Program-made: the position numbers and the translations under genes
Assembly: GCA_913056235.1 (NCBI GenBank)
Contig: CAJXMW010000001.1
Location: 558,001 to 622,000, forward strand
Length of the DNA: 64,000 bases
From: an uncultured Fodinibius sp.
GTDB lineage: Bacteria; Bacteroidota; Rhodothermia; Balneolales; Balneolaceae
Direction of reading: 5' to 3'
Part shown: positions 1 through 8,567 of the stretch, piece by piece
Position numbering within the stretch: the stretch's first letter is position 1
Layout: each line of letters begins with the position of its first letter
The notes under the pieces: model-generated
Seen by the model: the letters and a program-made list of their open reading frames with translations, nothing else
Databases searched by the model: none
Told to the model about the DNA's origin: nothing

Positions 1-89
1 ACGGTAATTTGAGTTGCCCATCCTTGCTGCGTAAGAAATGCCAGCAGCAGGACTAATAACAATCCTGTTATTTTATTATTCGCCCACAT
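1..89 (-). CDS. nosD: Partial N-terminus of an exported protein, probably NosD
   Basis: Only the first 29 codons are present; the gene runs off the left edge of the window. The ATG is at 89 and the residues form a clear Sec signal peptide: a short polar start (MWANNK), a leucine-rich core and a cleavage-like segment ending in GWA. NosD is a periplasmic protein needed to assemble the copper site of nitrous oxide reductase, and it normally follows nosL in these clusters. The identity is therefore inferred from position alone, 41 bases downstream of nosL on the same strand; the visible residues do not prove the family. Confidence 0.5.
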   Translation of the reverse strand, partial: MWANNKITGLLLVLLLAFLTQQGWATQIT

Positions 90-130
90 TTTCAATCCTC
101 AATCCTTTTTTACAATTAGTACTCTATAAC

Positions 131-580
131 CTACCTGCTCATATTCATCTTTATCTTTGATACTTCTTCCCAGTTCATGAGCATTCCGGGCTTCTCCTGC
201 AAATGCTTTTTTGCCACTTCTTGCGATGGAAATGCCAACAGCGATTCGCCCATCGGACTCTTCACAACTTCACTTTTCACAAACTGGGCATTCGGTGCCA
301 TCAGCCATTGGCCGTGCTTATTGTAGTTATTCACCCAAAGCTTGGCCCCCTTAAATTCCTCGCTGTGATTGCGATGATATACCGCCATGCATTCGATGGC
401 ATCAAACTTGATTGCTTTCCCCTTTTCTGTCACAATCTGTGAAGCAAAGTGGGGATCGGTAATCATCATTTTGCAGTGCGCACATTCATCACTGCCGTAA
501 TGTATCTCCACCGGCTCTTGACTACAAGCCGACATTAATACTATCAAGATTAAACCTACTGCTGTTTTAAATGAAGTCAT
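131..580 (-). CDS. nosL: NosL copper chaperone lipoprotein
   Basis: 149-residue lipoprotein of the NosL family, which delivers copper(I) to apo-NosZ at the outer face of the cytoplasmic membrane or in the periplasm. The signal peptide ends in a lipobox (LMSAC, Cys19). The metal-binding motif C-A-H-C-K-M follows at residues 33-38, and a second conserved block around DAIECM lies near residue 60. The length is normal for the family. It sits between a nos-linked membrane protein (25-base gap) and the probable nosD, so it is likely co-transcribed with nosZ. Confidence 0.93.
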   Translation of the reverse strand: MTSFKTAVGLILIVLMSACSQEPVEIHYGSDECAHCKMMITDPHFASQIVTEKGKAIKFDAIECMAVYHRNHSEEFKGAKLWVNNYNKHGQWLMAPNAQFVKSEVVKSPMGESLLAFPSQEVAKKHLQEKPGMLMNWEEVSKIKMNMSR

Positions 581-605
581 CGCCTACCTCGTTATTTTTA
601 CTTAA

Positions 606-1232
606 CTATGCAGTAACTTTGGTTTCCTTACCGGTACCAACCTTTCCACTTTCACCTTCGTTATCGGTGTCACCACTTTTCCACCATGCCAACGAAGCAA
701 TGCTCATAGAAAGTAGCGCTACGTAAAATCCAATGTGAGGCATGGAAGTAGCATTGATATTCAACAGTTGCTTACTGCCAAGAAGCGGGGGTTGGTACGT
801 CATGCCCGGCACTTTTATTGGCGCATTGGGATTTAGGTTATGGCCGTAATCATATCCCCATAGGTAAAAGTCTACCAGCCCGGCAATGGCAAACAGTACA
901 AAAACTCCAAGCCACACCAGGATCCATTTACGACTGCCCCAGATGGCAATTACTATGCCCGAGACAATCAAGAGTCCAAAGATTATTGGCATTATTTTGA
1001 GCTCGGGAATTGATTCGGGTGTAATGGGCTTCATCCCGATGTAGTGATTCAGTCCGTTTATGTTCGCCAGGTCATGGAATTCTTTACCCTGTATATCATT
1101 CACGGTGATATTCATGCCAATGCCTTCCGGGTACTGCGGCGCTTCCATATTAATACTCCAGATTGGGAAAAAGTATACCAGTATCAGTAGTAATGATGCT
1201 ATTCCCATCCAGGTTCTTTGTTGTTTGTTCAT
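606..1232 (-). CDS. Nos-cluster membrane protein of unknown function
   Basis: 208-residue integral membrane protein with about four hydrophobic segments: near residues 10-27, 82-98, 104-124 and 166-185. A large extracytoplasmic loop between the first two carries the motif LNHYIGM, with His and Met residues that could bind copper. Proteins of this kind are often found between nosZ and nosL in clade II nos clusters, and the position here fits. A role in NosZ maturation or copper handling is inference from context. The C-terminal tail is charged and probably cytoplasmic. Downstream of nosZ (83-base gap) and upstream of nosL. Confidence 0.75.
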   Translation of the reverse strand: MNKQQRTWMGIASLLLILVYFFPIWSINMEAPQYPEGIGMNITVNDIQGKEFHDLANINGLNHYIGMKPITPESIPELKIMPIIFGLLIVSGIVIAIWGSRKWILVWLGVFVLFAIAGLVDFYLWGYDYGHNLNPNAPIKVPGMTYQPPLLGSKQLLNINATSMPHIGFYVALLSMSIASLAWWKSGDTDNEGESGKVGTGKETKVTA

Positions 1233-1315
1233 AATAGTTACCTCACGGGTTTACAGTTTTCATAAGAAGAGGAAGGGAGGCTTCACCCTCCCCTCCACAA
1301 AGGATTGAGGTCATT

Positions 1316-3292
1316 TTACTGACCTGTTCCGTAGGCGATTTCTACGTCTGAATCTTTTTCTGATACTCGTACATAACCCTGCATCTCTTGGTGTAATGCA
1401 GAACAGAAGTCGGTGCAGTAGAACGGCACAACACCTGCTTTTTTGGGCTGCCATTTCAGGGTCAATGTTTCACCCGGCATAATCAGGAGTTCAGCGGTAT
1501 TCGCTCCCTTAATTGCAAAGCCGTGGGGCACATCCCAGTCCTGCTCGAGATTAGTCACGTGGAAGTACACGTCGTCGCCCACTTTTACACCCTCGATATT
1601 GTCTGGCGTAAAGTGACTTCGAATCGTCGTCATATAAATGTGCACCTCATTACCTTTGCGAACCACTTTTGCTTGTTTTTCGCTTGTGGTTGCTTTCGGG
1701 TGTCCATTTTCTTCAAGCTTATAGAACCGTTTCTGATTCTTTATTACTTTGTCAGCCTTGATAGCCTGTGCATAGTGCGGCTCTCCCTCGGTCGGGAAAT
1801 CGAGCAACATCTTCATTTTTTCACCAGAAATATCAATCAGCTGTGCTGAGTGGAACATCTCGGGGCCCGTTGGCAAGAAACGATCCTTGGTAATCTTGTT
1901 AAGCGAAACCAAGTATTTCCCGTCTGGATTCTGGCTGTCGCCGCCGGGGATCATCAAGTGACCGGGAGAGTAGTAAACATCAATACGATCAACCACTTCC
2001 GTGTTCTCGATATTCCACTTTACAATTTCAGATGAGATAAAGGCAGTAGTATATGCATTGCCTCGACCGTCAAACTCGGTGTGCAATGGACCTAGGCCCG
2101 GGTTTTCCACTTCGCCATGCAGAATGGAATCGTACTTAAGTACCGGAATACCCATAACTTTCCCTTCAAACTCTTCGTTCTCGATGGCTTTTTGCATCTT
2201 AGCAAAAGAGTGCACCGGAATAACTGTTGAAAGCTTACCGCCGGCTGCAATGTATTGTCCGGTTGGATCTACATCCACACCGTGCGGGGACTTGGGTGTT
2301 GGCAGGAAGTATACGATACCCTCCAGTTCACGGGGGTCGAGTACGCGTACCTTATCTATAGTCTCACTCTTGACGATACCGCCCTCTTCGTGGTCAATAT
2401 AGTTGCGCACGTGCTCACCGGGAATCATTTTGCCCTTGCCCTGTTTGGCATATTCAGCAGCTTTCTTCCAGTTAATAGCTGCAATGAAATCTTTATCGTT
2501 TTTGGAAGCGTTAATTTCGAGCAACGTATTGGCTTGCTCACTGTTGTAGCTGGTAAAAAATGACCATCCATTTGACGGACCTTTACCAGCATGGGAAAGA
2601 TCATAGTCAAAACCCGGCATCATAATTTGGAAGTCGATGTTCATCTTGCCTTCATCAGATACCTTGATAAATGAAATAGTACCCTTGAAGTTCTCTTTAT
2701 ACGAATCGATGGAAACATCCATGTTTTGCATATTCTCATCGTCCATGGGAATACTGAATCGCGTAGCTGCTGAAACGTACTCTGTATTCGGGGTCACAAA
2801 AGAAGAAGCGTGATTACCCGCCGAGTTGGGAATTTCGATAATTTCCTGTGTCTTGAACTCGTTGAGTCCAATACGAGCTATCCGCGGCGTATTGTTTTCG
2901 TTCATAAATACCCATCGGCCATCCGTTTCACCATTGGTTTGTGAAAGTTCCGGGTGGTGGGCATCGCCCCAGGGTACAAAGCCGTGCGAAGTATTCAGCA
3001 TCGCCTTGGTTTCTTCACTGTATCCGTACCCATTCACAGGCGCTTGCGAGAATACCGGAATGGTAAAGATGTGGCGGCCCGAAGGCAGACCATACACGCC
3101 CAGCTGACCGTTATAACCGCCCGAGAAGAATCCGTAGAATTCATCGTGTTCACCCGGGGAAACGTAAACCTTGGACGCTGCATCCGCAGATGAACCCAGT
3201 TGTTGTCCGTTCTGACATCCTGTCAAAAGGAACCCAGAAATCACCAATAGTGGCAATCCCCAAGTGCGTATTATTTTATGTATTGTATTCAT
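1316..3292 (-). CDS. nosZ: Nitrous oxide reductase, clade II (Sec-dependent)
   Basis: 658-residue periplasmic copper enzyme reducing N2O to N2. The N-terminus is a Sec-type lipoprotein signal (GFLLTGC, Cys26) with no twin-arginine motif, the mark of clade II NosZ. The seven-bladed propeller carries the CuZ histidine motifs, for example DAHHPE near residue 105, HGVDVD near 340 and HTEFDGRGNAYTT near 408. The C-terminal cupredoxin domain holds the complete CuA motif, C-T-D-F-C-S-A-L-H-Q-E-M, near residues 626-637. The gene appears intact. It follows a cytochrome c gene with a 48-base gap, and that protein is a plausible electron donor. Expression is probably controlled by the Rrf2-type dyad upstream of the cytochrome gene. 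Confidence 0.97.
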   Translation of the reverse strand: MNTIHKIIRTWGLPLLVISGFLLTGCQNGQQLGSSADAASKVYVSPGEHDEFYGFFSGGYNGQLGVYGLPSGRHIFTIPVFSQAPVNGYGYSEETKAMLNTSHGFVPWGDAHHPELSQTNGETDGRWVFMNENNTPRIARIGLNEFKTQEIIEIPNSAGNHASSFVTPNTEYVSAATRFSIPMDDENMQNMDVSIDSYKENFKGTISFIKVSDEGKMNIDFQIMMPGFDYDLSHAGKGPSNGWSFFTSYNSEQANTLLEINASKNDKDFIAAINWKKAAEYAKQGKGKMIPGEHVRNYIDHEEGGIVKSETIDKVRVLDPRELEGIVYFLPTPKSPHGVDVDPTGQYIAAGGKLSTVIPVHSFAKMQKAIENEEFEGKVMGIPVLKYDSILHGEVENPGLGPLHTEFDGRGNAYTTAFISSEIVKWNIENTEVVDRIDVYYSPGHLMIPGGDSQNPDGKYLVSLNKITKDRFLPTGPEMFHSAQLIDISGEKMKMLLDFPTEGEPHYAQAIKADKVIKNQKRFYKLEENGHPKATTSEKQAKVVRKGNEVHIYMTTIRSHFTPDNIEGVKVGDDVYFHVTNLEQDWDVPHGFAIKGANTAELLIMPGETLTLKWQPKKAGVVPFYCTDFCSALHQEMQGYVRVSEKDSDVEIAYGTGQ

Positions 3293-3340
3293 AGTTATGA
3301 TGATTTATGATTGATTTTAGTATGTCTTTTATGGAATGAG

Positions 3341-3829
3341 TTATTGAATTTCCATTTGATCCTTGTGCTTTTTCATATACCTGAAGTATTCCAGTATCGT
3401 GCGAGCCTCATCGCGGCTCAAATTCTGGTTGGGCATCGGCGTCATAAATTCCTGCAGCATTTTTTGGGCTTCGGGATGCTTTTTGACCATCTCGGCAGGA
3501 TTCAAAATCATATTCATGACATATTCCGGGCTTCGACGATCCAATAAGTCTCGCTGCGCCGGTCCCACATACCGCTCATCAAGCTTGTGGCAGGCAGAAC
3601 ATTTTGTTTCAAAAAGAGCCTCACCTTTCTTAGCCAACTCTTTTTCAATATTACTGGGTAACTGAATCTCCTCAGTAACCGGTCCAATGCCGTTCTTTTG
3701 TTCAAAATCCGTGAGTCCACTTGACTCTTTTTCAGTCGAAGCCGACTTGTTGTTTCCTGTATCAGAACCGCCACCACAGCCTACAAAAAGCGTCAATGAG
3801 ATTACGAGCAATCCTATCAGTTTTTTCAT
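3341..3829 (-). CDS. Lipoprotein cytochrome c of the nos operon
   Basis: 162-residue mono-haem c-type cytochrome anchored by a lipobox Cys at residue 18 (LFVGC). A polar linker of about 45 residues separates the anchor from the haem domain. The haem site is C-S-A-C-H at 77-81, and a likely axial Met lies in MTPMPNQ near residue 130. Single-haem cytochromes of this kind precede nosZ in many clade II clusters and are thought to feed it electrons. It is the first gene of the nos transcript here, with the 16-base dyad at 3866-3881 just upstream of its ATG. Confidence 0.9.
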   Translation of the reverse strand: MKKLIGLLVISLTLFVGCGGGSDTGNNKSASTEKESSGLTDFEQKNGIGPVTEEIQLPSNIEKELAKKGEALFETKCSACHKLDERYVGPAQRDLLDRRSPEYVMNMILNPAEMVKKHPEAQKMLQEFMTPMPNQNLSRDEARTILEYFRYMKKHKDQMEIQ

Positions 3830-3865
3830 GTTTCTGGTATTCTAGATGGTTTAGTTTTTAAATTA

Positions 3866-3881
3866 AAGAGTATTTTATCTT
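3866..3881. promoter_or_regulatory. Candidate Rrf2 operator upstream of the nos operon
   Basis: The 16-mer AAGAGTATTTTATCTT lies 37 bases upstream of the cytochrome c start. Its ends form the inverted repeat AAGA-N8-TCTT. The identical 16-mer occurs at 4484-4499 in front of the neighbouring Rrf2 gene. AT-rich dyads with AAGA/TCTT ends resemble known NsrR-type sites. Assigning it to the adjacent Rrf2 protein is inference. Confidence 0.65.
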
Positions 3882-3902
3882 TTATTTATGTAAATGCAAC
3901 TC

Positions 3903-4014
3903 CTATGCCAATTTAATTATGGGCCTATTGTGACTATAAGCAGGATCTTTTGTACTGCCTGTTGTGTTGCTGCAACAAGCTGATTCCTGATTCTTGCATG
4001 CTTGCAATAATTTT
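3903..4014. other. Intergenic segment with small dyads, between Rrf2 gene and nos promoter
   Basis: This stretch lies downstream of the Rrf2 gene and upstream of the cytochrome c promoter. It contains the dyad TGTTGCTGCAACA at 3965-3977. No T-run follows on either strand, so it does not look like a classical terminator, and no convincing short gene was seen. Confidence 0.4.
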
Positions 4015-4467
4015 TTATATCCATTCAAAACCTCCGTCTTCGGTAATCCTGAGATTTTCTTTTTTCCCCTTCTTTGCCAGTTCAACCAAGTTGGTACCTT
4101 CAAGCATTAGCCGTATGCCGTCACGCGTATCGGCCCACTTGTCATGCAGGGGACAAGGTTTTTTGACTCCACACCCCGGCAATCCAAGGGCACACTCGGT
4201 AAAAAGCTCAGTGCCATCAATGGCCGCAACGATTTCAAACAAACTCACCTCAGAGCCTGATTTCGTAAGACGTACACCGCCTTTTGGACCTTTATGGGAT
4301 TCCATAAGCCCCGCACTGGTTAGCTGCTGCAAAATTTTTGTCAAGAAATGGAAAGAGATATCCAACTTTTCGCTCATTTCACGAATAGAGATGTACCCGT
4401 CTCCCTCATGGGAGGCAAGGAAAAGTGACGACCTCAATCCATATACACAGGCTTTTGAGAGCAACAT
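4015..4467 (-). CDS. Rrf2-family iron-sulfur transcriptional regulator next to nosZ
   Basis: 150-residue winged-helix protein of the Rrf2 family (NsrR/IscR relatives). The helix-turn-helix covers roughly residues 25-67, with the wing GPKGGVRL. Three cysteines at 92, 99 and 105 (ECALGLPGC...PC) match the cluster-binding loop. The family senses NO, oxygen or iron-sulfur status. It is about 58% identical by eye to the Rrf2 protein encoded at 14566-15018. The dyad in its own promoter matches that of the nos operon, so auto-regulation plus nos control is a reasonable model. Whether it is a true NsrR is not decided by the sequence. Confidence 0.92.
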   Translation of the reverse strand: MLLSKACVYGLRSSLFLASHEGDGYISIREMSEKLDISFHFLTKILQQLTSAGLMESHKGPKGGVRLTKSGSEVSLFEIVAAIDGTELFTECALGLPGCGVKKPCPLHDKWADTRDGIRLMLEGTNLVELAKKGKKENLRITEDGGFEWI

Positions 4468-4483
4468 TCTTATTAAAAGTTTT

Positions 4484-4499
4484 AAGAGTATTTTATCTT
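4484..4499. promoter_or_regulatory. Candidate Rrf2 auto-regulatory operator
   Basis: Second exact copy of AAGAGTATTTTATCTT, 17 bases upstream of the Rrf2 ATG. Here the dyad extends one base on each side (TAAGA...TCTTA). Its closeness to the start fits repression of its own gene. Confidence 0.65.
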
Positions 4500-4628
4500 A
4501 ATTTAAGGCTGTTGCGATTAATCAGCAAATATATTTTTGGAATAATATTACTCGTAATAACAAGGAACGAATTTACTCCTATCCCACTTCGTTATGTTCT
4601 TAGATACACCTTGAATTAAGATCATACT

Positions 4629-5660
4629 ATGGAATTTGGCATTTACACCTTCGCCGAAAACACGAATCATCCCCAGATAGAATCTAAACTAACGCCGGCC
4701 AAACGGCTGGAAAACCTTATGCAGGAGATAGAACTAGCCGACGAGGCTGGTCTTGATGTCTTCGGGATTGGCGAACATCACCGGGATGAATACCTGTCCT
4801 CCTCTCCATCCACGATACTCTCGGCTGCTGCAGCCCGTACCGAACAAATTAAGCTAAGCAGTGCTGTTACAGTATTGGGCTCGGAGGATCCGGTGCGAGT
4901 GTATCAACAATTTTCGGCCATTGACTTGCTTTCCAGAGGCCGTGCTGAAATTATGGTAGGCAGGGGTTCTTTTGTAGAATCCTTTCCCTTGTTTGGCTAT
5001 GATCTCAATGACTATGAGGCGCTGTTCGAAGAAAAGCTGGACCTCCTGCTGAAGCTACGCGAAAATCAGACCATCAGCTGGAGCGGTACCCATCGTCCCG
5101 ACATCGACAACCGGGGGGTCTATCCACAGCCCTATCAAGAAGAAATACCAATATGGCGTGCGGTAGGCGGAACCCCTGAATCGGCTTATCAAGCGGGAGC
5201 GTTGGGACTTCCCATGGCGCTGGGTATTATCGGCGGACAGCCCAAGCAGTTTAAGCAACTGGCAGAAATCCACCAGCGAGCCGCTGAACAGAATGGGCAG
5301 AAGGCACCAAAACTGAGCATCAACTCTCACGGTTTTATAGCCGATGACTCTCAAGAAGCTGCTGACCTGGCATTTCCAGCTTTTAAAATGACCATGGATC
5401 GCATTGGCAAAGAAAGGGGATGGTCGCCCATGAGCCGCGATCAGTTTGAGAAAAGCCGCACGCTAAAAGGTGCCAACGCGGTCGGTAGTCCACAGGAAAT
5501 TATTGACAAGATTTTATATCAACACGAGATTTTTGAACACGACCGATTTTTGCTGCAGATGAGCGTGGGTAGCATGCCTCACAAAAAGTTATTGCGCTCT
5601 ATCGAACTCTTTGCCACGAAAGTAGCGCCGGCAGTGAACAAGGCGCTCAACCAAAAATAA
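4629..5660 (+). CDS. LLM-class flavin-dependent oxidoreductase (luciferase-like)
   Basis: 343-residue member of the bacterial luciferase-like monooxygenase superfamily, a TIM barrel that uses reduced FMN or F420. Visible family features are the N-terminal FGIYTFAE strand, the GIGEHH motif near residues 46-51, SSAVTVLGSEDPVRVYQQFSAIDLLSRGRAEIMVGRG near 80-115, and a C-terminal half with the GSPQEI segment. The substrate is unknown. It stands alone, divergent from the nos-linked Rrf2 gene. A small dyad (ATTAC-TC-GTAAT, 4547-4558) lies upstream. Confidence 0.88.
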   Translation: MEFGIYTFAENTNHPQIESKLTPAKRLENLMQEIELADEAGLDVFGIGEHHRDEYLSSSPSTILSAAAARTEQIKLSSAVTVLGSEDPVRVYQQFSAIDLLSRGRAEIMVGRGSFVESFPLFGYDLNDYEALFEEKLDLLLKLRENQTISWSGTHRPDIDNRGVYPQPYQEEIPIWRAVGGTPESAYQAGALGLPMALGIIGGQPKQFKQLAEIHQRAAEQNGQKAPKLSINSHGFIADDSQEAADLAFPAFKMTMDRIGKERGWSPMSRDQFEKSRTLKGANAVGSPQEIIDKILYQHEIFEHDRFLLQMSVGSMPHKKLLRSIELFATKVAPAVNKALNQK

Positions 5661-5738
5661 ATTCCTTCACAATTTCCGTTGCAAGAACAGTTTTTTTATA
5701 CTGCAACCGCTTAATCAAACGACTTTAAACATCTATTT

Positions 5739-6167
5739 ATGTACACTGGACTACAATATCTACATTCGGGATTTGCTTACTTGGTACTGGCCGCACTAGT
5801 CATCGTTTTTGGGTATGTGCTTGTTAATTACTTCAAAAGCAATCCATTTACCGAAAAGGTACGCAAAGCTTCGCTGGTAGGACTCATTGTATCCCATCTT
5901 CAACTGCTTGTTGGACTGGTACTTTACCTTATCTCTCCCAAGGGATTGTCTAATTTTTCTGGAGAAGCGATGGGGGATGCCATGTCTCGGCTATATATGT
6001 TGGAACATCCGCTAACGATGATTATTGCCATAATCCTGATTACCGTTGGCTATTCCAAGGCCAAAAACGGCACGAATGATTCCTCTCGCTACAAAAAGAT
6101 TCTTATTTTTTACGGTCTTGGGCTCGTGCTGATGCTGATTCGCATCCCATGGTCGGTATGGCCCTAA
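5739..6167 (+). CDS. Small four-helix membrane protein, cytochrome b-like
   Basis: 142-residue integral membrane protein with four hydrophobic segments, near residues 10-28, 45-65, 88-103 and 121-138. Histidines occur in or near the helices (LHSGF at 9, SHLQ at 53, EHP at 87), a layout seen in small b-type cytochrome-like proteins of Bacteroidota. It lies 78 bases after the monooxygenase and converges on the heme A synthase gene. Haem binding is inference from the His positions. Confidence 0.65.
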   Translation: MYTGLQYLHSGFAYLVLAALVIVFGYVLVNYFKSNPFTEKVRKASLVGLIVSHLQLLVGLVLYLISPKGLSNFSGEAMGDAMSRLYMLEHPLTMIIAIILITVGYSKAKNGTNDSSRYKKILIFYGLGLVLMLIRIPWSVWP

Positions 6168-6182
6168 ACAGCAGCGGCCCGC

Positions 6183-7250
6183 TTAAGCGGCTACTGTATT
6201 TTGCCGGCTGATAGTTGACAAGTAGTGATAGTAGGCCAGCCAGGCTACCCACAAAATCATTGCTACAGCCTGATGGATTACCCCTAATGCCACTGGCACA
6301 TAGTAGATAAGGGTAAAGATACCCAGCATATACTGCACAAGAATAATTGCGCCCAGGATATGCACCCGAAGTTTAATATCTTGAGTCAGACTATTATCGG
6401 TTATTGCTTTGACCCACAACCCTAACACCGTCAATGCCAGTACGGTACCCAGCAAACGGTGAACCCATTGAACCGTTCCGGGATTCTCTACCAGGTTAAT
6501 CAGGAGCGGCTGCATCGAAAAGCCGTTTTGGGGCAGCCAGCTTTCATTCATAAGTGGAAAGGTGTTATAGATAAAGCCGGCATCGAGTCCCGCCGTGAGA
6601 GCACCCCAGAATATCTGCAGAAACAAGAGTATCCCCACTGCCAATCCCCATGGTTTGTAGGAGGGGCCAAAATGGGTTGAAGGGTTCGAGCTTTGTTGCA
6701 AATCTAAGGCATACCAAGCACAGAAAGCAATCAAGATAAACGCGAGCAAAAGGTGTGCTGCAAGGCGATAGTGACTCACATAGGGAACATCAACAAGCCC
6801 ACTCTTCACCATAATCCACCCCATAGCACCTTGAGCGGCACCAAGTCCCATCAGCACAAACATGCGCTTGAGGAGCTTTTTGTTGAAATAGCCGCGAATC
6901 CACAACCAGGCAAAAGGGATGAGAAAAACGATGCCCAGCAGACGCCCCAAGAGACGGTGCAGATATTCCCAAAAAAAAATCTGTTTAAACTCCCACAAGG
7001 TCATTCCCGTATTTATGTGCTGGTATTCAGGAAACTGTTTATATCGCTCAAAAACCTGTCGCCATTCTTCGGCCGACATCGGCGGCAATGCCCCCATAAT
7101 CAAATTCCAGTCGGTCATTGAAAGACCGGAGCCCGTCAGTCTGGTAATTCCACCTATAACGAGCATTACAAAAATGAGTCCTACGCCTGTCCACAGCCAA
7201 CGTGCTATATATTTTTTCTGCTTTTCACCTATCTGATCATTCTGCATCAA
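6183..7250 (-). CDS. ctaA: Heme A synthase (COX15/CtaA family)
   Basis: 355-residue polytopic membrane protein with about eight transmembrane segments. It converts heme O to heme A for aa3-type oxidases. Recognisable COX15 motifs are GGITRLTGSGLSMTDW near residues 33-48, FWEYLHRLLGR near 92-102, and QWVHRLLGT in the second half, with His residues that are haem ligands or substrate contacts in the family. The length fits the longer COX15-like (type 2) class. A heme A enzyme implies that this organism has an aa3-type oxidase elsewhere, besides the cbb3 enzyme in this window. Confidence 0.92.
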   Translation of the reverse strand: MMQNDQIGEKQKKYIARWLWTGVGLIFVMLVIGGITRLTGSGLSMTDWNLIMGALPPMSAEEWRQVFERYKQFPEYQHINTGMTLWEFKQIFFWEYLHRLLGRLLGIVFLIPFAWLWIRGYFNKKLLKRMFVLMGLGAAQGAMGWIMVKSGLVDVPYVSHYRLAAHLLLAFILIAFCAWYALDLQQSSNPSTHFGPSYKPWGLAVGILLFLQIFWGALTAGLDAGFIYNTFPLMNESWLPQNGFSMQPLLINLVENPGTVQWVHRLLGTVLALTVLGLWVKAITDNSLTQDIKLRVHILGAIILVQYMLGIFTLIYYVPVALGVIHQAVAMILWVAWLAYYHYLSTISRQNTVAA

Positions 7251-7474
7251 TACTTGTAATCTTTCCTAATTAAAAACCCCGTTTGGCCAACTTTCTGGGA
7301 AGCTTAAAATAATAAAAAAACACTGGATTACTTCCCTCTGAGTAAAATATTGAGACTCTAAAAAAATTCTTCAAAAGCTTGCTCTTAAATAAAATTATGC
7401 CAAATATTGAAGCCTAATAGAACAGGCTTTGGACACGGCTTTTATTTTCTTTTACGCACTTTAATTCGATTCCC

Positions 7475-8551
7475 ATGAGCAACTCAACTTATTCTGTAAT
7501 AGCAGGCACCGGCTCCTACATTCCCAAAAACGAAATACCTAATTCCTATTTTTTAGATAATCAATTTCTAGACTCCAACGGGAATGAGTATGAAAAAAGC
7601 AATGAAGAAATTATTCAAAAATTTGCCGAAATCACTGGTATTCACGAACGGCGATATGCCGCCGATGGTGTTATGGCTTCGGATATGGGCGCAGAAGCTG
7701 CCCAGAAAGCACTGGAATCAGCCGGAACTGACCTTAATGACCTAGATTATATTATTGTAGCTCACAACTTTGGCGATTTGCGCGCCGACAATCCCAGCGT
7801 GGATATGGTTCCCAGCCTGGCATCGCGGGTAAAACAAAAACTAGAGATAACCAATCCCGGCTGTGTTGCTTATGATCTCCCATTTGGATGTCCCGGCTGG
7901 CTACAGGGCGTCATTCAGAGCCATTATTACCTTAGTAGCGGGGATGCTCAAAACTGTTTGGTTATCGGTACCGAAACATTATCCCGCATCTGTGATCCCC
8001 ATGACCGTGACAGCATGATTTACGCTGATGGGGCCGGGGCCACCGTTTTAGAGGCTCAGCAAAATGATACCCCGATCGGAGTTCTTAGTCACGAAGCTCG
8101 TACTGATGCCGAGAAAGAGGCCTATTTTCTGCGCATGGAGCCCTCTTTTAATGACCAGCTTGACGATACACTTTATATGAAGATGGATGGACGCAAGCTT
8201 TACCAATATGCCCTGAGCAATGTGCCCGGTGTCGTGAAATCCAGCTTGGAGAAAGCCGAAATCTCTTTCGAGGATGTTCATAAAGTGTTAATCCATCAAG
8301 CCAATGCCAAGATGGATCAAGCCATCATGGATCGACTGGCCAAGTTATACGATCAAAAAGCTTCTGAAGATCTTATGCCCATGACTATTTCCTGGCTGGG
8401 CAATACTTCGGTAGCTACAATACCTACAATGCTTGATCTTATCTTAAGGGATAAGATGGACGGCCATCAAATTAAGAAAGATGACAATATCGTCCTCTCC
8501 TCGGTGGGAGCCGGGATGAATATCAACTCGGTAGTCTACAAAATGGCCTGA
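7475..8551 (+). CDS. 3-oxoacyl-ACP synthase III-like protein (FabH family)
   Basis: 358-residue thiolase-fold enzyme. The catalytic triad of the KAS III family is visible: Cys139 in FGCPGW, His in LIHQAN near residue 271, and Asn in GNTSVATIPT near 309. The C-terminal glycine-rich loop SSVGAGMNINSVVYK is also present. KAS III enzymes start fatty-acid synthesis or related condensations. FabH itself is usually 320-330 residues and lies with plsX or fabD, neither of which is here, so a secondary KAS III-like role is possible. Monocistronic, convergent with the DUF302 gene. Confidence 0.87.
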   Translation: MSNSTYSVIAGTGSYIPKNEIPNSYFLDNQFLDSNGNEYEKSNEEIIQKFAEITGIHERRYAADGVMASDMGAEAAQKALESAGTDLNDLDYIIVAHNFGDLRADNPSVDMVPSLASRVKQKLEITNPGCVAYDLPFGCPGWLQGVIQSHYYLSSGDAQNCLVIGTETLSRICDPHDRDSMIYADGAGATVLEAQQNDTPIGVLSHEARTDAEKEAYFLRMEPSFNDQLDDTLYMKMDGRKLYQYALSNVPGVVKSSLEKAEISFEDVHKVLIHQANAKMDQAIMDRLAKLYDQKASEDLMPMTISWLGNTSVATIPTMLDLILRDKMDGHQIKKDDNIVLSSVGAGMNINSVVYKMA

Positions 8552-8567
8552 TCCGCTTACCACTACG

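Noticed and set aside
3965-3977. TGTTGCTGCAACA dyad as Rrf2 gene terminator
   Set aside because: The stem is short and no T-run follows, so it does not meet the usual form.
3903-4103. 66-codon minus-strand frame overlapping the Rrf2 gene end
   Set aside because: It overlaps a well-supported gene in another frame and its composition is low-complexity and gene-unlike.
6179-6190. CCGCTTAAGCGG palindrome as terminator between convergent genes
   Set aside because: No T-run follows on either strand and it overlaps the heme A synthase stop codon; it may be chance.
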